A stretch of 64,000 nucleotides of DNA. Origin: Bacillus cytotoxicus. Lineage in GTDB: Bacteria > Bacillota > Bacilli > Bacillales > Bacillaceae_G. The stretch covers positions 1-64,000 of the forward strand of contig NZ_JAMBOP010000018.1 in the NCBI RefSeq assembly GCF_023715645.1. The letters are read 5' to 3'. Made by a program: the position numbers and the translations under genes. This document shows, one piece after another, positions 36,549 to 44,969 of this stretch; within the stretch, counting starts at the first letter, position 1; every line of letters begins with the position of its first letter. The notes under the pieces were generated by a model, which did no database searches, was not told the origin of the DNA, and saw nothing but the letters and a program-made list of their open reading frames with translations.

Positions 36549-36571
36549 CATATAATGTTCCACATTATATG
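36549..36571. other. Perfect stem-loop after murJ
   Basis: CATATAATG, five bases, CATTATATG: a 9-bp AT-rich perfect dyad in the 3' region of murJ, before its terminator. It could be an RNA processing signal or a protein-binding site. Confidence 0.35.
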
Positions 36572-36578
36572 ACCTAAG

Positions 36579-36628
36579 AAAAAAGGATAGATAAAAGCAG
36601 ATATAATCGGCTTTATCTATCCTTTTTT
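36579..36628. terminator. Terminator between murJ and the next gene
   Basis: Perfect 17-bp stem AAAAAAGGATAGATAAA with its complement and a 16-base loop, between convergent genes; usable in both directions. Confidence 0.93.
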
Positions 36629-36688
36629 AGTACCCTTTAATGAAGAAAAATCATTTTAATATCGTCGCGGGATTTAAGATGAAAATTT

Positions 36689-37045
36689 TTATTTTTCCCG
36701 ATATGCTGAACAATGTTCATCGGAAATACGGTAATTTTCCCTGCCAGTTAAAGCTGATACTTCCACTAACTTATGACCAAGATTGTCCCATACTGCAACT
36801 ACATTCAAGGACACCCATTCAAGATTTCCCCGTGCAAGTCGAAAAGAATAATAGTCATTATTTGTTGTTACCAAGACTTTTTTATAAGTAATCTGTTTGT
36901 TTTTTCGGTTTTGAATCACCAAAACAAAGTCTAACTTTTCTTCTTTTGGTATCTGGATAATCCGTGCCACATACATTCCATTAGGATTCTTCTTTGTTTT
37001 ATAAATTTTTTCTGCTTCTATTTTTAGTTCGGGTCTCCCCCTCAT
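36689..37045 (-). CDS. Hypothetical protein, 118 residues
   Basis: Not recognised. The protein is basic at the start (MRGRPELKIEAEKIYKTKK) and has alternating hydrophobic strands ('MYVARIIQIP', 'LDFVLVIQNRK', 'YYSFRLARGNLEWVSLNVVAVW'), suggesting a small all-beta domain. There is no membrane segment or signal. GGAGGGAGAGATTATG fixes the start. It is convergent with murJ and shares its terminator. Confidence 0.7.
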   Translation of the reverse strand: MRGRPELKIEAEKIYKTKKNPNGMYVARIIQIPKEEKLDFVLVIQNRKNKQITYKKVLVTTNNDYYSFRLARGNLEWVSLNVVAVWDNLGHKLVEVSALTGRENYRISDEHCSAYREK

Positions 37046-37203
37046 AATCTCTCCCTCCATACTTATATTTTTAAATTATATTTGCTAAAAGATTAATTTA
37101 AAATAACTAAGAGTTGGCACTATGCAATTAGAATTATACTTTTTTCTTTGTTGTGGTAAAACATGAAGTCATTTAGAGGTCTTGTAAATAAATCGTTTCA
37201 TTT

Positions 37204-38412
37204 TCACATACTTTTCCGATCATTTGGCAATAACCATGATGATAAACCAATTAATGGTAACATGCTGCATAGTATCATAATAAAGTTAAGGCTGTATATA
37301 TCTGCCAATTTTCCAAGTATAACTGCTCCTAATGCCCCAAGTCCAAATGCAAGCCCGACTATTAATCCAGATACCATTCCAACCTTTCCAGGAACAAGCT
37401 CTTGTGCATACACAACAATCACACTGAAGCTACTCGAACTAATAAATCCAATACAAAGAAACAACGGAACAACCCATCCGAGCGAAACGTGTGGCAATAA
37501 CAACGCTAAAGGTGCTGAACCGAGCATGGAAAAAACAATAATATTTCGCTTTCCAAACCGATCTGCTAACGGTCCACCAAAAAATGTTCCAAGTACGCCA
37601 GCAATCATGAAAGCAAATACGTAAAATTGTGCATTTTTAATAGATAAACCATAATGCTCGATTAAATAAAACTGATAAAAGTTTCCAACCCCTGCCCCGT
37701 ACCATGAGCGAACAAACGTTAAAAATACAAGTAAAACAATAACAAACTTAATTCGGCTGCTTATTACTAAACTGTCAGCTTCTAATGCAGCACGTTTCTT
37801 CCTTTTCACAGCCCCGCTTGCTAACTCTCCTTTATACCAGGTAGAAACGAAGTATAATAGGATAATCCCAACTATCGCAAAGCCTGTAAACCATACAGTT
37901 CCAATTTGTCCAAGCGGTACAAATACAAGTGCCGTAAAAATTGGCGCAAGCGAATTCCCTGTATTTCCTCCTACTTGATAAATGGATTGTGCTAAACCAC
38001 GCTTTGCTCCTGCTGCCATATAAGCAACACGTGCGCCTTCAGGATGAAATACAGCGGATCCAAGTCCAATAAATAAAACGGATAAAATAACAATAAAGAA
38101 GTTCGGCGCAAACGCAAGTCCAATCATCCCAAGCATGCTTGAAAACATCCCTAAGGGCAGCAAAAACGGGGAAGGCTTCTTATCCGAATACATCCCAAAC
38201 ACCGGCTGCATAATGGAAGATGTCATATTCAAAGCAAAGGCAATCCAGCCCACCTGCATATAGGATAAATTCATCGACTTTTCTAAAATAGGAAACAGCG
38301 CCGGTACAACTGCCTGCATTGAATCATTAAGAAAATGCCCTAAACTAATCGCAAATAAAATACGGTAAATCGTTGGTGCATTCACCGCGTTCGGCTTTGC
38401 TATTGTCTGCAT
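37204..38412 (-). CDS. MFS efflux transporter, fosmidomycin-resistance (Fsr) type
   Basis: A 402-residue, 12-helix major facilitator. 'ISLGHFLNDSMQAVVPALFP' in helix 1, 'PVFGMYSDKKPSPF' (the 2-3 loop) and 'GLGSAVFHPEGARVAYMAAG' are hallmarks of the Fsr/YfnC group, which exports fosmidomycin and other small molecules. The second half repeats the loop as 'FGGPLADRFGKRN'. GGAAAGGATCGTGTAAGATG gives the start. Substrate cannot be read from sequence. Confidence 0.87.
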   Translation of the reverse strand: MQTIAKPNAVNAPTIYRILFAISLGHFLNDSMQAVVPALFPILEKSMNLSYMQVGWIAFALNMTSSIMQPVFGMYSDKKPSPFLLPLGMFSSMLGMIGLAFAPNFFIVILSVLFIGLGSAVFHPEGARVAYMAAGAKRGLAQSIYQVGGNTGNSLAPIFTALVFVPLGQIGTVWFTGFAIVGIILLYFVSTWYKGELASGAVKRKKRAALEADSLVISSRIKFVIVLLVFLTFVRSWYGAGVGNFYQFYLIEHYGLSIKNAQFYVFAFMIAGVLGTFFGGPLADRFGKRNIIVFSMLGSAPLALLLPHVSLGWVVPLFLCIGFISSSSFSVIVVYAQELVPGKVGMVSGLIVGLAFGLGALGAVILGKLADIYSLNFIMILCSMLPLIGLSSWLLPNDRKSM

Positions 38413-38632
38413 CTTACACGATCCTTTCCTCTTGCGCTTGAAACAATCTCTACATATGTTTCACACGCTTTTATTTTTCTGACTTTTTAAACAAAATCTA
38501 TTCTATACCTCTTTTTCTTCTTTTTCCACTTCTTAGCTTACTACATGGCGAAATGAACGCAACTACTAAAATTTTATTTTTGTTAAAATTCAGAAAAAAC
38601 ATTTACCATATCCACCCATTCATGTATCATAA

Positions 38633-39013
38633 TATAAAATGTAATTACTCAGTCATACATTTCATTTCGAAATTTCGTAAGGAGTATGATTCCAGCGAAA
38701 ATACGCTCCCTATTACCTATAAAGTGAAACTTTAATCAGTGGGGGTTTTCTTCATCCCCCACTGATTATCAGCCCTCACCAATCGGGCTTTTACGGGCAG
38801 TCTTCTTCCTTGTGCTTCGTCAACCTTTACTGCCCACGAATAGCGGGGTACAAATGGACATACACCTTGCTACCTTCCTTTGTTTTAAAACTTTGCACGT
38901 GGCAGGAAAAGGCACTGACCGCTCCAACATGCGGCCAGATGCTCTCGCCACCCTAAAAAGAAAGTGGTTTTCTGCCTTTTTTTCATAGAGTGACTGAGTA
39001 ATTACTATAAAAT
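38633..39013. mobile_element. IS66-like MITE carrying the repeat core, with 8-bp TSD
   Basis: The element spans 38641-39005 (365 bp). Ends are a perfect 15-bp inverted repeat, GTAATTACTCAGTCA. Both flanks are TATAAAAT (38633-38640 and 39006-39013), a perfect 8-bp target duplication. GTAA ends with 8-bp duplications are the IS66 pattern. Inside lie a strong hairpin repeat (AATCAGTGGGGG/CCCCCACTGATT, 38734-38767) and the interspersed-repeat core with 'GCACGTGGCAGGAAAAGGCA', 'CTGACCGCTCCAACATGCGG' and 'CACCCTAAAAAGAAAG'. There is no ORF. Its right end lies 29 bases before the GNAT start codon, so it sits on or replaces that promoter. Confidence 0.88.
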
Positions 39014-39034
39014 AACAAATAAGGAGCGTTTCTT

Positions 39035-39595
39035 ATGAATCCACTACTATTAAATTTCCCTTCTGAGTTCTACACGGAAAGACTTCTCATAAGGATGCCA
39101 AAGCCTGGAGATGGGAAAGAAGTGTATAAAGCGATTAATGAATCTATCGAAGAATTAAAACCTTGGATGCCTTTTTCTCAAAAAGAACAAACAGAACAAG
39201 AGGTAGAGGCAAATATTAGAGAGTCTCATGTGAAATTTTTGGCACGTGAAGATTTACGATTACTCATTTTCCTTAAAGAAACAGGTGAGTTTATTGCCTC
39301 TTCAGGATTACATCGCATTAACTGGGATATTCCAAAATTTGAAATTGGGTATTGGATTGACTCCCGTTATAGCGGAAAAGGATACATGACAGAAGCTGTT
39401 ACAGGAATTGTAAATTTTGCTTTTCAGGAATTACAAGCAAATCGAATAGAAATTCGCTGTGACTCAAAAAATGTCAAAAGTCGTGCCATACCTGAAAGAT
39501 TAGGTTTTAAATTAGAAGGTATTTTAGAGAATAATAGTAAATCAGTCGATGGGACTGATTTAAGAGATACGTGTATTTATGCAGTGAAAAGGTAA
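39035..39595 (+). CDS. GNAT N-acetyltransferase, RimJ/RimL type
   Basis: A 186-residue acetyltransferase. 'FYTERLLIRMPKPGDGKEVY' opens the fold, 'FEIGYWIDSRYSGKGYMTEA' holds the acetyl-CoA loop (RxxGxG as RYSGKG), and 'RIEIRCDSKNVKSRAIPERL' is the typical C-terminal helix. The acceptor is unknown. GGAGCGTTTCTTATG fixes the start. A MITE ends 29 bases upstream of the ATG. Confidence 0.9.
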   Translation: MNPLLLNFPSEFYTERLLIRMPKPGDGKEVYKAINESIEELKPWMPFSQKEQTEQEVEANIRESHVKFLAREDLRLLIFLKETGEFIASSGLHRINWDIPKFEIGYWIDSRYSGKGYMTEAVTGIVNFAFQELQANRIEIRCDSKNVKSRAIPERLGFKLEGILENNSKSVDGTDLRDTCIYAVKR

Positions 39596-39597
39596 AG

Positions 39598-39630
39598 AAA
39601 AGAAGAGCTCCTATCCGGCAGCTCTTCTTT
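39598..39630. terminator. Terminator between the GNAT gene and hflX
   Basis: Perfect 11-bp stem AAAGAAGAGCT/AGCTCTTCTTT between convergent genes. Confidence 0.9.
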
Positions 39631-39650
39631 CCTTATTTCAAGCAAACTCT

Positions 39651-40913
39651 TTAACGTACTACATACCTTTTATACTTTTCAAAATCACTCGTTTTACATT
39701 CCACAGTTATCTTCGTACCTTCATTTTCATAATCTGTCGCTAAAACGTGCGCATGCTCGTTAAAATACGAAATTAACTGTCCTTGATCATAAGGAATTAA
39801 CATTTCACACTTCGTATAATCTTTATAAATTTGCGTGCGAATCATTTGCACAAGCTCATCAATACCTACCTTTTGTTTCGCAGATACATACACGCGATTA
39901 TCTTGTACTTTTGGAATTTCAATATCGATAACATCTGCTTTATTATACGCATAAATAGTTTGGATATTTTCTACACCGATTTGTTTTAATGTTTGATTTG
40001 TAATCTCAATCAGATGCTCATAGTTCGGATTTGCATAATCCACAACATGAACCAATAAATCTGCTTCCGCTACTTCTTCTAACGTCGAACGGAACGCTTT
40101 CACAAGATGATGTGGCAATTTACTTACGAATCCAACAGTATCTGTTAATAAAAACGATTTGTTATCTGGCAATTGAATATTTCGCACAGCTGTTTCAAGC
40201 GTCGCAAACAACATATCTTTTTCAAATACTTGCTTCTCCGCAGACCCGTTAAATATTTCAAGCATCGCATTCATCATTGTTGACTTCCCGGCATTTGTAT
40301 ACCCTACTAACGCAACAACTGGCACCTCATTTTTCTTACGCTGTTTACGCTGCGTTTGGCGCTGTGCAACGAGCGCTTCTAACTCTTTATTTAACGCAGC
40401 AATTTGCTCTTCAATCTTACGGCGATCAAGCTCTAATTTCTTTTCCCCTACACCTTTATTTTTTGTACCAACACCTCCGCTTTGTCTTCCTAATGATTCA
40501 CGAAGGCCTATTAAACGAGGCATCATATATTGCAAATGCGCGACCTCAACTTGTAATTGCGCTTCTTTCGTTTTCGCACGCTGCGCAAAAATATCTAAAA
40601 TTAAAATCGTACGATCAATCACTTTACAATCTATATCTGATTCTAAATTCCGAATTTGTGAAGGCGATAACTCATCATTAAAAATGACCAAATTTGCATC
40701 CGCTTCTTTCACGAACGCTGACACTTCTTCAATCTTACCAGTTCCAATATAATGAGATGGATTCACACGATGTAAATTTTGCGTCACTGTCCCTATTACT
40801 TCTACATCGCACGCTTCCGCTAAATTCGCTAACTCCTCCATTGAATATTCAAAATCACTTCCATTATTTAAATTCACTCCGACTAATATTGCTTTTTGTA
40901 CTATTTGTTCCAT
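39651..40913 (-). CDS. hflX: Ribosome-associated GTPase HflX
   Basis: A 420-residue GTPase that binds the 50S subunit and helps split stalled ribosomes. The N-terminal HflX domain has 'NPSHYIGTGKIEEV' and 'DRTILILDIFAQRAKTKEAQ'. A coiled linker follows, then the G domain with G1 'ALVGYTNAGKST', G3 'LTDTVGFVSKLP' and G4 'AYNKADVID'. The glycine-rich 'RQSGGVGTKNKGVGEKKLE' before the coil is characteristic. GGAGGAATAAATATATG gives the start. Confidence 0.95.
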   Translation of the reverse strand: MEQIVQKAILVGVNLNNGSDFEYSMEELANLAEACDVEVIGTVTQNLHRVNPSHYIGTGKIEEVSAFVKEADANLVIFNDELSPSQIRNLESDIDCKVIDRTILILDIFAQRAKTKEAQLQVEVAHLQYMMPRLIGLRESLGRQSGGVGTKNKGVGEKKLELDRRKIEEQIAALNKELEALVAQRQTQRKQRKKNEVPVVALVGYTNAGKSTMMNAMLEIFNGSAEKQVFEKDMLFATLETAVRNIQLPDNKSFLLTDTVGFVSKLPHHLVKAFRSTLEEVAEADLLVHVVDYANPNYEHLIEITNQTLKQIGVENIQTIYAYNKADVIDIEIPKVQDNRVYVSAKQKVGIDELVQMIRTQIYKDYTKCEMLIPYDQGQLISYFNEHAHVLATDYENEGTKITVECKTSDFEKYKRYVVR

Positions 40914-41113
40914 ATATTTATTCCTCCATTTCGATTACGCGTAAACTAAAAAACACAAGCAACTGCCTGTGTTTTTCATAAACGGACGAAAACGCGACAA
41001 ATAAACATAGAAGCATTGCTTCTCGCTTGTTCAGTGGTCGTCAAATCCAGCATCATACAACATAAAAAATGTTTATATACATGCTTCTCGTCATTCTGTT
41101 TTAAAGGCAAAAC

Positions 41114-41153
41114 AAAAAGAGGGCGTATTCGTCCTCCCCTCTTTTCACACATA
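41114..41153 (-). terminator. Terminator of the candidate small RNA
   Basis: Stem arms AAAAGAGGG and CCCTCTTTT around GAGGACGAATACG, followed on the minus strand by TTTTTG. No protein gene ends near it: hflX runs away from here on the left and PPK2 ends at 41456 on the right. Confidence 0.8.
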
Positions 41154-41301
41154 AGTTCAATAGGGTTCCTTTAAAGAGACAGACCAATCCCGTTTACTCT
41201 GTTCACAGACAGAGCCTTTGAGCGCTATTCAATTATTGGCACAAAGTATTGAGACGTAATCTGATAAAAATCAAAGGAGACCCCTCCGTTCATTAAAATT
41301 T
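41116..41301 (-). ncRNA. Candidate small RNA of about 185 nt, 6S-like in outline
   Basis: An independent transcription unit without an ORF. It runs from the promoter at 41308-41336 to the terminator at 41114-41153. The predicted transcript can form one long irregular hairpin: a closing stem between GGGT.TCCTTT near the 5' end and AAAGGA.CCC near the 3' end, a middle helix CCAAT/ATTGG, and an apical hairpin CTCTGT/ACAGAG. A long rod with interior bubbles, about 185-200 nt and followed by a terminator, is the general look of 6S RNA. I have no alignment, so a different regulatory RNA is equally possible. Confidence 0.45.
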
Positions 41302-41307
41302 ATATAA

Positions 41308-41336
41308 ATTTTAGCATAGTTATGGAGCTGACACAA
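41308..41336 (-). promoter_or_regulatory. Sigma-A promoter of the candidate small RNA
   Basis: On the minus strand TTGTGT (41336-41331), exactly 17 bases, then TAAAAT (41313-41308). There is no start codon with a ribosome site downstream. Confidence 0.7.
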
Positions 41337-41455
41337 GAGTGAATTCCATTTCCTAACATAAAGAAAATCGCTATTTTTCTATGTTAATCATCTTTTTTTG
41401 CGAATATTTCTTATTAACAATATCCATATACCATACAAAGTTAACGACTTATATC

Positions 41456-42250
41456 TTATACCTCTTCTGTCTCCTCTTCCTTTTCTTCTTTCATTTCATG
41501 ATAGTACGAAGGTAGTTCTATACCATGTTCTACGAAATAGTCTTCAATTAATGAAATGATCACTTTCAATGTTTTCACACGCGCATACAACTTATCATTG
41601 CCAGGTATAATGTGCCACTTCGCATTTGGTTTATCTGTTTTCTCAAACATATCTTCCATAGCCTCGACATATTCATCCCATTTTTCACGATTGCGCCAAT
41701 CTTCATCTGTAATCTTCCATTTCTTAAGAGGATTTTGTTCCCGCTCTTTAAATCGCGCTAACTGTTCATCTTTACTAATATGATAGAAGAATTTCGCTAC
41801 TATGTAACGATCATCTGTTAATAGTTTTTCAAAGTCATTGATTTCATCGTATGCCCTAGTCCACTCTTCCTTTGTAGCAAATTCCTCAATCCGTTCAACC
41901 AATACACGACCGTACCATGAGCGATCAAAAATAGTAATTTGCCCATATTGCGGGATTTTCCGCCAAAATCGTTGCATATAATGGTAGCGTTTTTCATGGG
42001 GAGCAGGCGCACCAATTGGATTTACTTGAAATCCACGCGGATCAAGATGCTCAGTAATTCGTTTAATTGCTCCGCCCTTCCCAGCAGCATCCCAGCCTTC
42101 CATAGCCAAAATAACAGCTATTTTTTCTTTTCGTAAAATCTGCTGCAGGGCTAGTAAACGCATTTGATATTTTTCAAGCTTCTTATTATACATTTTTTTG
42201 GATTCAATTTTTTTCGTTAAATCTGCTTTTGCAAGATGACCTTTTTTCAC
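41456..42250 (-). CDS. Polyphosphate kinase 2 family protein
   Basis: A 264-residue PPK2-type kinase that moves phosphate between polyphosphate and nucleotides. Walker A is 'EGWDAAGKGGAIKRI' and Walker B 'FDRSWYGRVLVERIE', with the lid region 'KEREQNPLKKWKITDEDWRN'. The acidic C-terminal tail (EEKEEETEEV) is unusual but not disabling. Translation starts at GTG after AGGGGGATTATATT. The sub-class, which decides AMP, ADP or NTP as substrate, cannot be settled from motifs alone. Confidence 0.9.
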   Translation of the reverse strand: MKKGHLAKADLTKKIESKKMYNKKLEKYQMRLLALQQILRKEKIAVILAMEGWDAAGKGGAIKRITEHLDPRGFQVNPIGAPAPHEKRYHYMQRFWRKIPQYGQITIFDRSWYGRVLVERIEEFATKEEWTRAYDEINDFEKLLTDDRYIVAKFFYHISKDEQLARFKEREQNPLKKWKITDEDWRNREKWDEYVEAMEDMFEKTDKPNAKWHIIPGNDKLYARVKTLKVIISLIEDYFVEHGIELPSYYHEMKEEKEEETEEV

Positions 42251-42314
42251 AATATAATCCCCCTATTCAAACAATTAACACTATTTTAACATAATTTTCA
42301 GTATTTTGCGCATA

Positions 42315-42553
42315 CATATATAAAGTGAAACTTTAATCAGTGGGGGTTTTTTTCATCCCCCACTGATTATTAGTTGAACCAATCGGGCTTTTCAACATAC
42401 AAGTCACCGCCATGACAAGCGATAAGTTCCCTGCTACTTTCTTCCTCCATTTGTTTGAACATCGCATGTGGCACAATCTCTCATGGACAGACGCTCTCGA
42501 CCAGCTAAAAGAAAGGGGGTTATGTCAGGTTTTTAATTTGGATTTATTTATAT
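42315..42553 (+). repeat. Composite repeat copy 9 (hairpin repeat plus bcr-like core)
   Basis: The first 75 bases repeat the segment inside the 38641 element almost exactly: AAGTGAAACTTTAATCAG, a hairpin AATCAGTGGGGG/CCCCCACTGATT, then CCAATCGGGCTTTT. The interspersed-repeat body follows ('CAACATACAAGTCACCGCCATG', 'GAACATCGCATGTGGCA', 'CTCTCGACCAGCTAAAAG', 'TATGTCAGG'), with an internal deletion. It ends TTTGGATTTATTTATAT. No GTAA ends are seen here. Confidence 0.82.
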
Positions 42554-42580
42554 CGACTATCATCACTCTTATCTACCTTG

Positions 42581-42630
42581 TAACATACAAAAGACTGTCT
42601 TCCTTGAAGAAAACAGTCCTTTGTATGTTA
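42581..42630 (-). terminator. Terminator of the anti-sigma gene
   Basis: Long stem TAACATACAAAAGACTGT/ACAGTCCTTTGTATGTTA (one mismatch). It begins in the stop codon of the anti-sigma gene. Confidence 0.88.
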
Positions 42631-43749
42631 TTTTAGTAATTCGATAACAATCTCTTTTAACACAAGTTCATCTTGTTGGCTACCGATTTTTTTTAGTATA
42701 GAAAATTTGTTTCCTTCGCTTCCAGTCCCTCCTGCTTCTCCATAATTATCAGCATTGTGATTACGCAACATAATATGAGGAGTTATAATAAGTTTTGTTG
42801 CATTCGGATTGAGTTTTTGAAATGTTTTACTTCCATTCACCATATAAGAACTTTCATCACGAATAGTTCCTTTTCCTTCCCCGGCATAATTATTCCCTAA
42901 ATCATCTTTAATTCTCAAATCAACATATACATCATCCCACCTATTTTTCATAAACTCGGAAACTTCTTCTTTATATGAAACGATAAATGACATCGGTGAT
43001 ATGAACAACTTTTCAATAGTTACTTTTACTCCATCTTGTTCTACACTACTACGGATTAATTTTTCTTTGCTTTCTATTGCCTTTAAGGTGAAGTTAAAGT
43101 TCCAATTCCCTTTTATTTCTTTCTGCGTATCTGAGTTTGTAATACTCTCTATATTCCACTGCACATTTACACTATCTTCTGTAGTAGCTTTTATACTACT
43201 AGCAGTTAATAAACCTACATACTTATGTTCATCTACTTTTTTAATTCCATCACTTCCCGATGTGCCTTCAGTCCCTTTTATTTTTAGAAAGTCCAAAGTA
43301 AATGGATTGTTACCTAAATCTTGATCACTTTCAATAGAATACGTTAAAGATACCGTCTGTCCATCATAAATCGCATCATATACTGTGAATTTAATTCCGT
43401 TACTCTTTTGAGTTAGGTTGATTACATTTGAATACTTCTTATATTCATGATGAAGTCCTTTTCCTGCCTCTTTATGTATTTTAACTTCTTTATGAAGTTC
43501 CACTCTTTCTTCGTTATCAAAAAATCTAAAAATATCTTTTATAATAGGAATACTTACCGCAGAAGCAGGAAACGTTAATCCCAATACGGTAGCTATTAAA
43601 CAAATTGCGACAGAGACTATCGCAACATACTGTTTCCAACCGCTTATTCTTTTTTTCTTACTATGTAACAGTTGTTCAATATTTACATGTTGAGGAAATA
43701 AAGTTCCATTCGTTTTCTCATAAAATGCCTTCTTTATTTGTCTATCCAT
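42628..43749 (-). CDS. Membrane anti-sigma factor (DUF4179 type)
   Basis: A 373-residue protein with a short cytoplasmic N-terminus (about 40 residues), one membrane helix near 42-62 ('AIVSVAICLIATVLGLTFPA') and a large outer domain of beta-rich sequence. This matches DUF4179/DUF5643 proteins encoded with ECF sigma factors in Bacilli. It overlaps the sigma gene by 16 bases, a coupling usual for sigma/anti-sigma pairs. The signal and the release protease are unknown. Confidence 0.87.
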   Translation of the reverse strand: MDRQIKKAFYEKTNGTLFPQHVNIEQLLHSKKKRISGWKQYVAIVSVAICLIATVLGLTFPASAVSIPIIKDIFRFFDNEERVELHKEVKIHKEAGKGLHHEYKKYSNVINLTQKSNGIKFTVYDAIYDGQTVSLTYSIESDQDLGNNPFTLDFLKIKGTEGTSGSDGIKKVDEHKYVGLLTASSIKATTEDSVNVQWNIESITNSDTQKEIKGNWNFNFTLKAIESKEKLIRSSVEQDGVKVTIEKLFISPMSFIVSYKEEVSEFMKNRWDDVYVDLRIKDDLGNNYAGEGKGTIRDESSYMVNGSKTFQKLNPNATKLIITPHIMLRNHNADNYGEAGGTGSEGNKFSILKKIGSQQDELVLKEIVIELLK

Positions 43750-44309
43750 AGACTCACCTCCATATCGCGATCTAAAAAGATAGTATGTGCTAAATAATCC
43801 TTCAGCTTTTCTTTCGCTTTATAAAGACGTGACTTTACTGTCCCTTCTTTCACATTTAAAACTTCCGAAATTTCTAAAATAGATAAATCTTGATAATAAA
43901 AAAGAATAATAACAATTTGATGCTTACTAGATAATTGCTGCACCGCATCAAGGATCATCTGAGACTCTTCTTGTATGAGATAATTACATTCTGGTGTTTT
44001 CACATCTTTTATACGGAACCATGTTTCAGGTTGCAAAAAAGCAAAGCGTTTTTTTCGTTTCTGCTTTAAAGTTGTATGGATTAAAATGTGATGAAACCAA
44101 GTTTTAAACGAGGCAATCCCTCCATTAAAACGATAAATAGATTCATATGTTTGTATGAGCGATTCCTGTACCGCATCTTCCGCTGCCCCTTTATCATCTA
44201 CTATGAGATAAGCTGTTTGGTATGCTTTATGTATATACGGTTGTAGTAGTTGATTAAACGCTTCTTTGTCCCCTTGTTTTACTTGTTGAATTAACCGTTG
44301 TTCCTCCAA
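43734..44309 (-). CDS. ECF-type RNA polymerase sigma factor
   Basis: A 191-residue sigma-70 relative with only regions 2 and 4. Region 2: 'EAFNQLLQPYIHKAYQTAYLI' and 'AEDAVQESLIQTYESIYRFN', then 'SFKTWFHHILIHTTLKQKRK'. Region 4: 'LSSKHQIVIILFYYQDLSIL' and 'EISEVLNVKEGTVKSRLYKA'. It starts at TTG behind AGGGAGGGAAGGG. It is probably held inactive by the overlapping anti-sigma factor and may autoregulate, but I do not see a clear ECF promoter upstream. Confidence 0.93.
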   Translation of the reverse strand: MEEQRLIQQVKQGDKEAFNQLLQPYIHKAYQTAYLIVDDKGAAEDAVQESLIQTYESIYRFNGGIASFKTWFHHILIHTTLKQKRKKRFAFLQPETWFRIKDVKTPECNYLIQEESQMILDAVQQLSSKHQIVIILFYYQDLSILEISEVLNVKEGTVKSRLYKAKEKLKDYLAHTIFLDRDMEVSLWIDK

Positions 44310-44473
44310 ACCCTTCCCTCCCTATTTTTCATTCTATATATTTATTACCATCAAACTAGAAAAAAGTTCACTTTCTCTCCAATTTTTTACTATATTCTTG
44401 TCTTCCCATTGAAAATTGTCATTGGAACATCACTTCGTCATCCTATTCCTTATGTATTTTTACCATTTAATGG

Positions 44474-44507
44474 TTGACACCCTGAAATAATCAGCTATAC
44501 TGATTAT
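44474..44507 (+). promoter_or_regulatory. marR promoter with overlapping palindrome
   Basis: TTGACA (44474-44479), 16 bases, TATACT (44496-44501). A perfect 8-bp inverted repeat, ATAATCAG-CTATA-CTGATTAT (44487-44507), covers the -10 element. That is where a MarR dimer would block RNA polymerase. Confidence 0.8.
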
Positions 44508-44539
44508 ATATAAAGATGATTATCAAGGAGGATGATATA

Positions 44540-44968
44540 TTGAGTAGAATTTTAGACTCGTACGGATTTCTTACCGGAAAAGTAGAGCAATTACTAGAAC
44601 TTGATTTGATTGAAAGATTAAAATCTTACGACATTAACGCGAGACAATATGGAGTTTTAATTAAAATTAATGAAAAACCTAATCTTTATCAAAAAGAAAT
44701 TGCTGACGAATTAAAAATTGATCGGACAACAATGGTAGATTTCATTGACCATTTAGAATCACTACAATATGTAAATCGAATAAAAAATCCAAAAGACCGC
44801 AGATCCTATTGCATCCAAATTACTAACAAAGGTCAAGCAGTATTAGAAAACTGTTGGGACTTGTTAACACAATCAGAGATGAAGATTTTATCTTCTTTAA
44901 CGAAAGAAGAGCAACTCTTTTTTAAAACATGTTTGTTAAAAATCTTAAAAAACACGGAGGAATGCTAA
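44540..44968 (+). CDS. MarR-family transcriptional regulator
   Basis: A 142-residue winged-helix dimer. The recognition region is 'LYQKEIADELKIDRTTMVDF' with the wing 'VNRIKNPKDRRSYCIQITNK' (DxRS...T). I start at TTG (44540) because AAGGAGG lies eight bases before it; an ATG at 44516 comes upstream of that site. It is first in an operon with a rhodanese and an EVE-domain gene and has a perfect palindrome at its promoter. Single cysteines in the wing and near 'ENCWD' make redox sensing possible but unproven. Confidence 0.9.
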   Translation: MSRILDSYGFLTGKVEQLLELDLIERLKSYDINARQYGVLIKINEKPNLYQKEIADELKIDRTTMVDFIDHLESLQYVNRIKNPKDRRSYCIQITNKGQAVLENCWDLLTQSEMKILSSLTKEEQLFFKTCLLKILKNTEEC

Positions 44969-44969
44969 T

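Noticed and set aside
37163-37624. 153-codon plus-strand frame inside the MFS gene
   Set aside because: Antisense shadow of a membrane protein gene; there is no start signal.
40277-40981. Plus-strand frames opposite hflX
   Set aside because: HflX accounts for the DNA; the leucine-rich text is typical of antisense translation.
43001-43324. 107-codon frame opposite the anti-sigma gene
   Set aside because: No ribosome site, and the overlapping gene is well supported.
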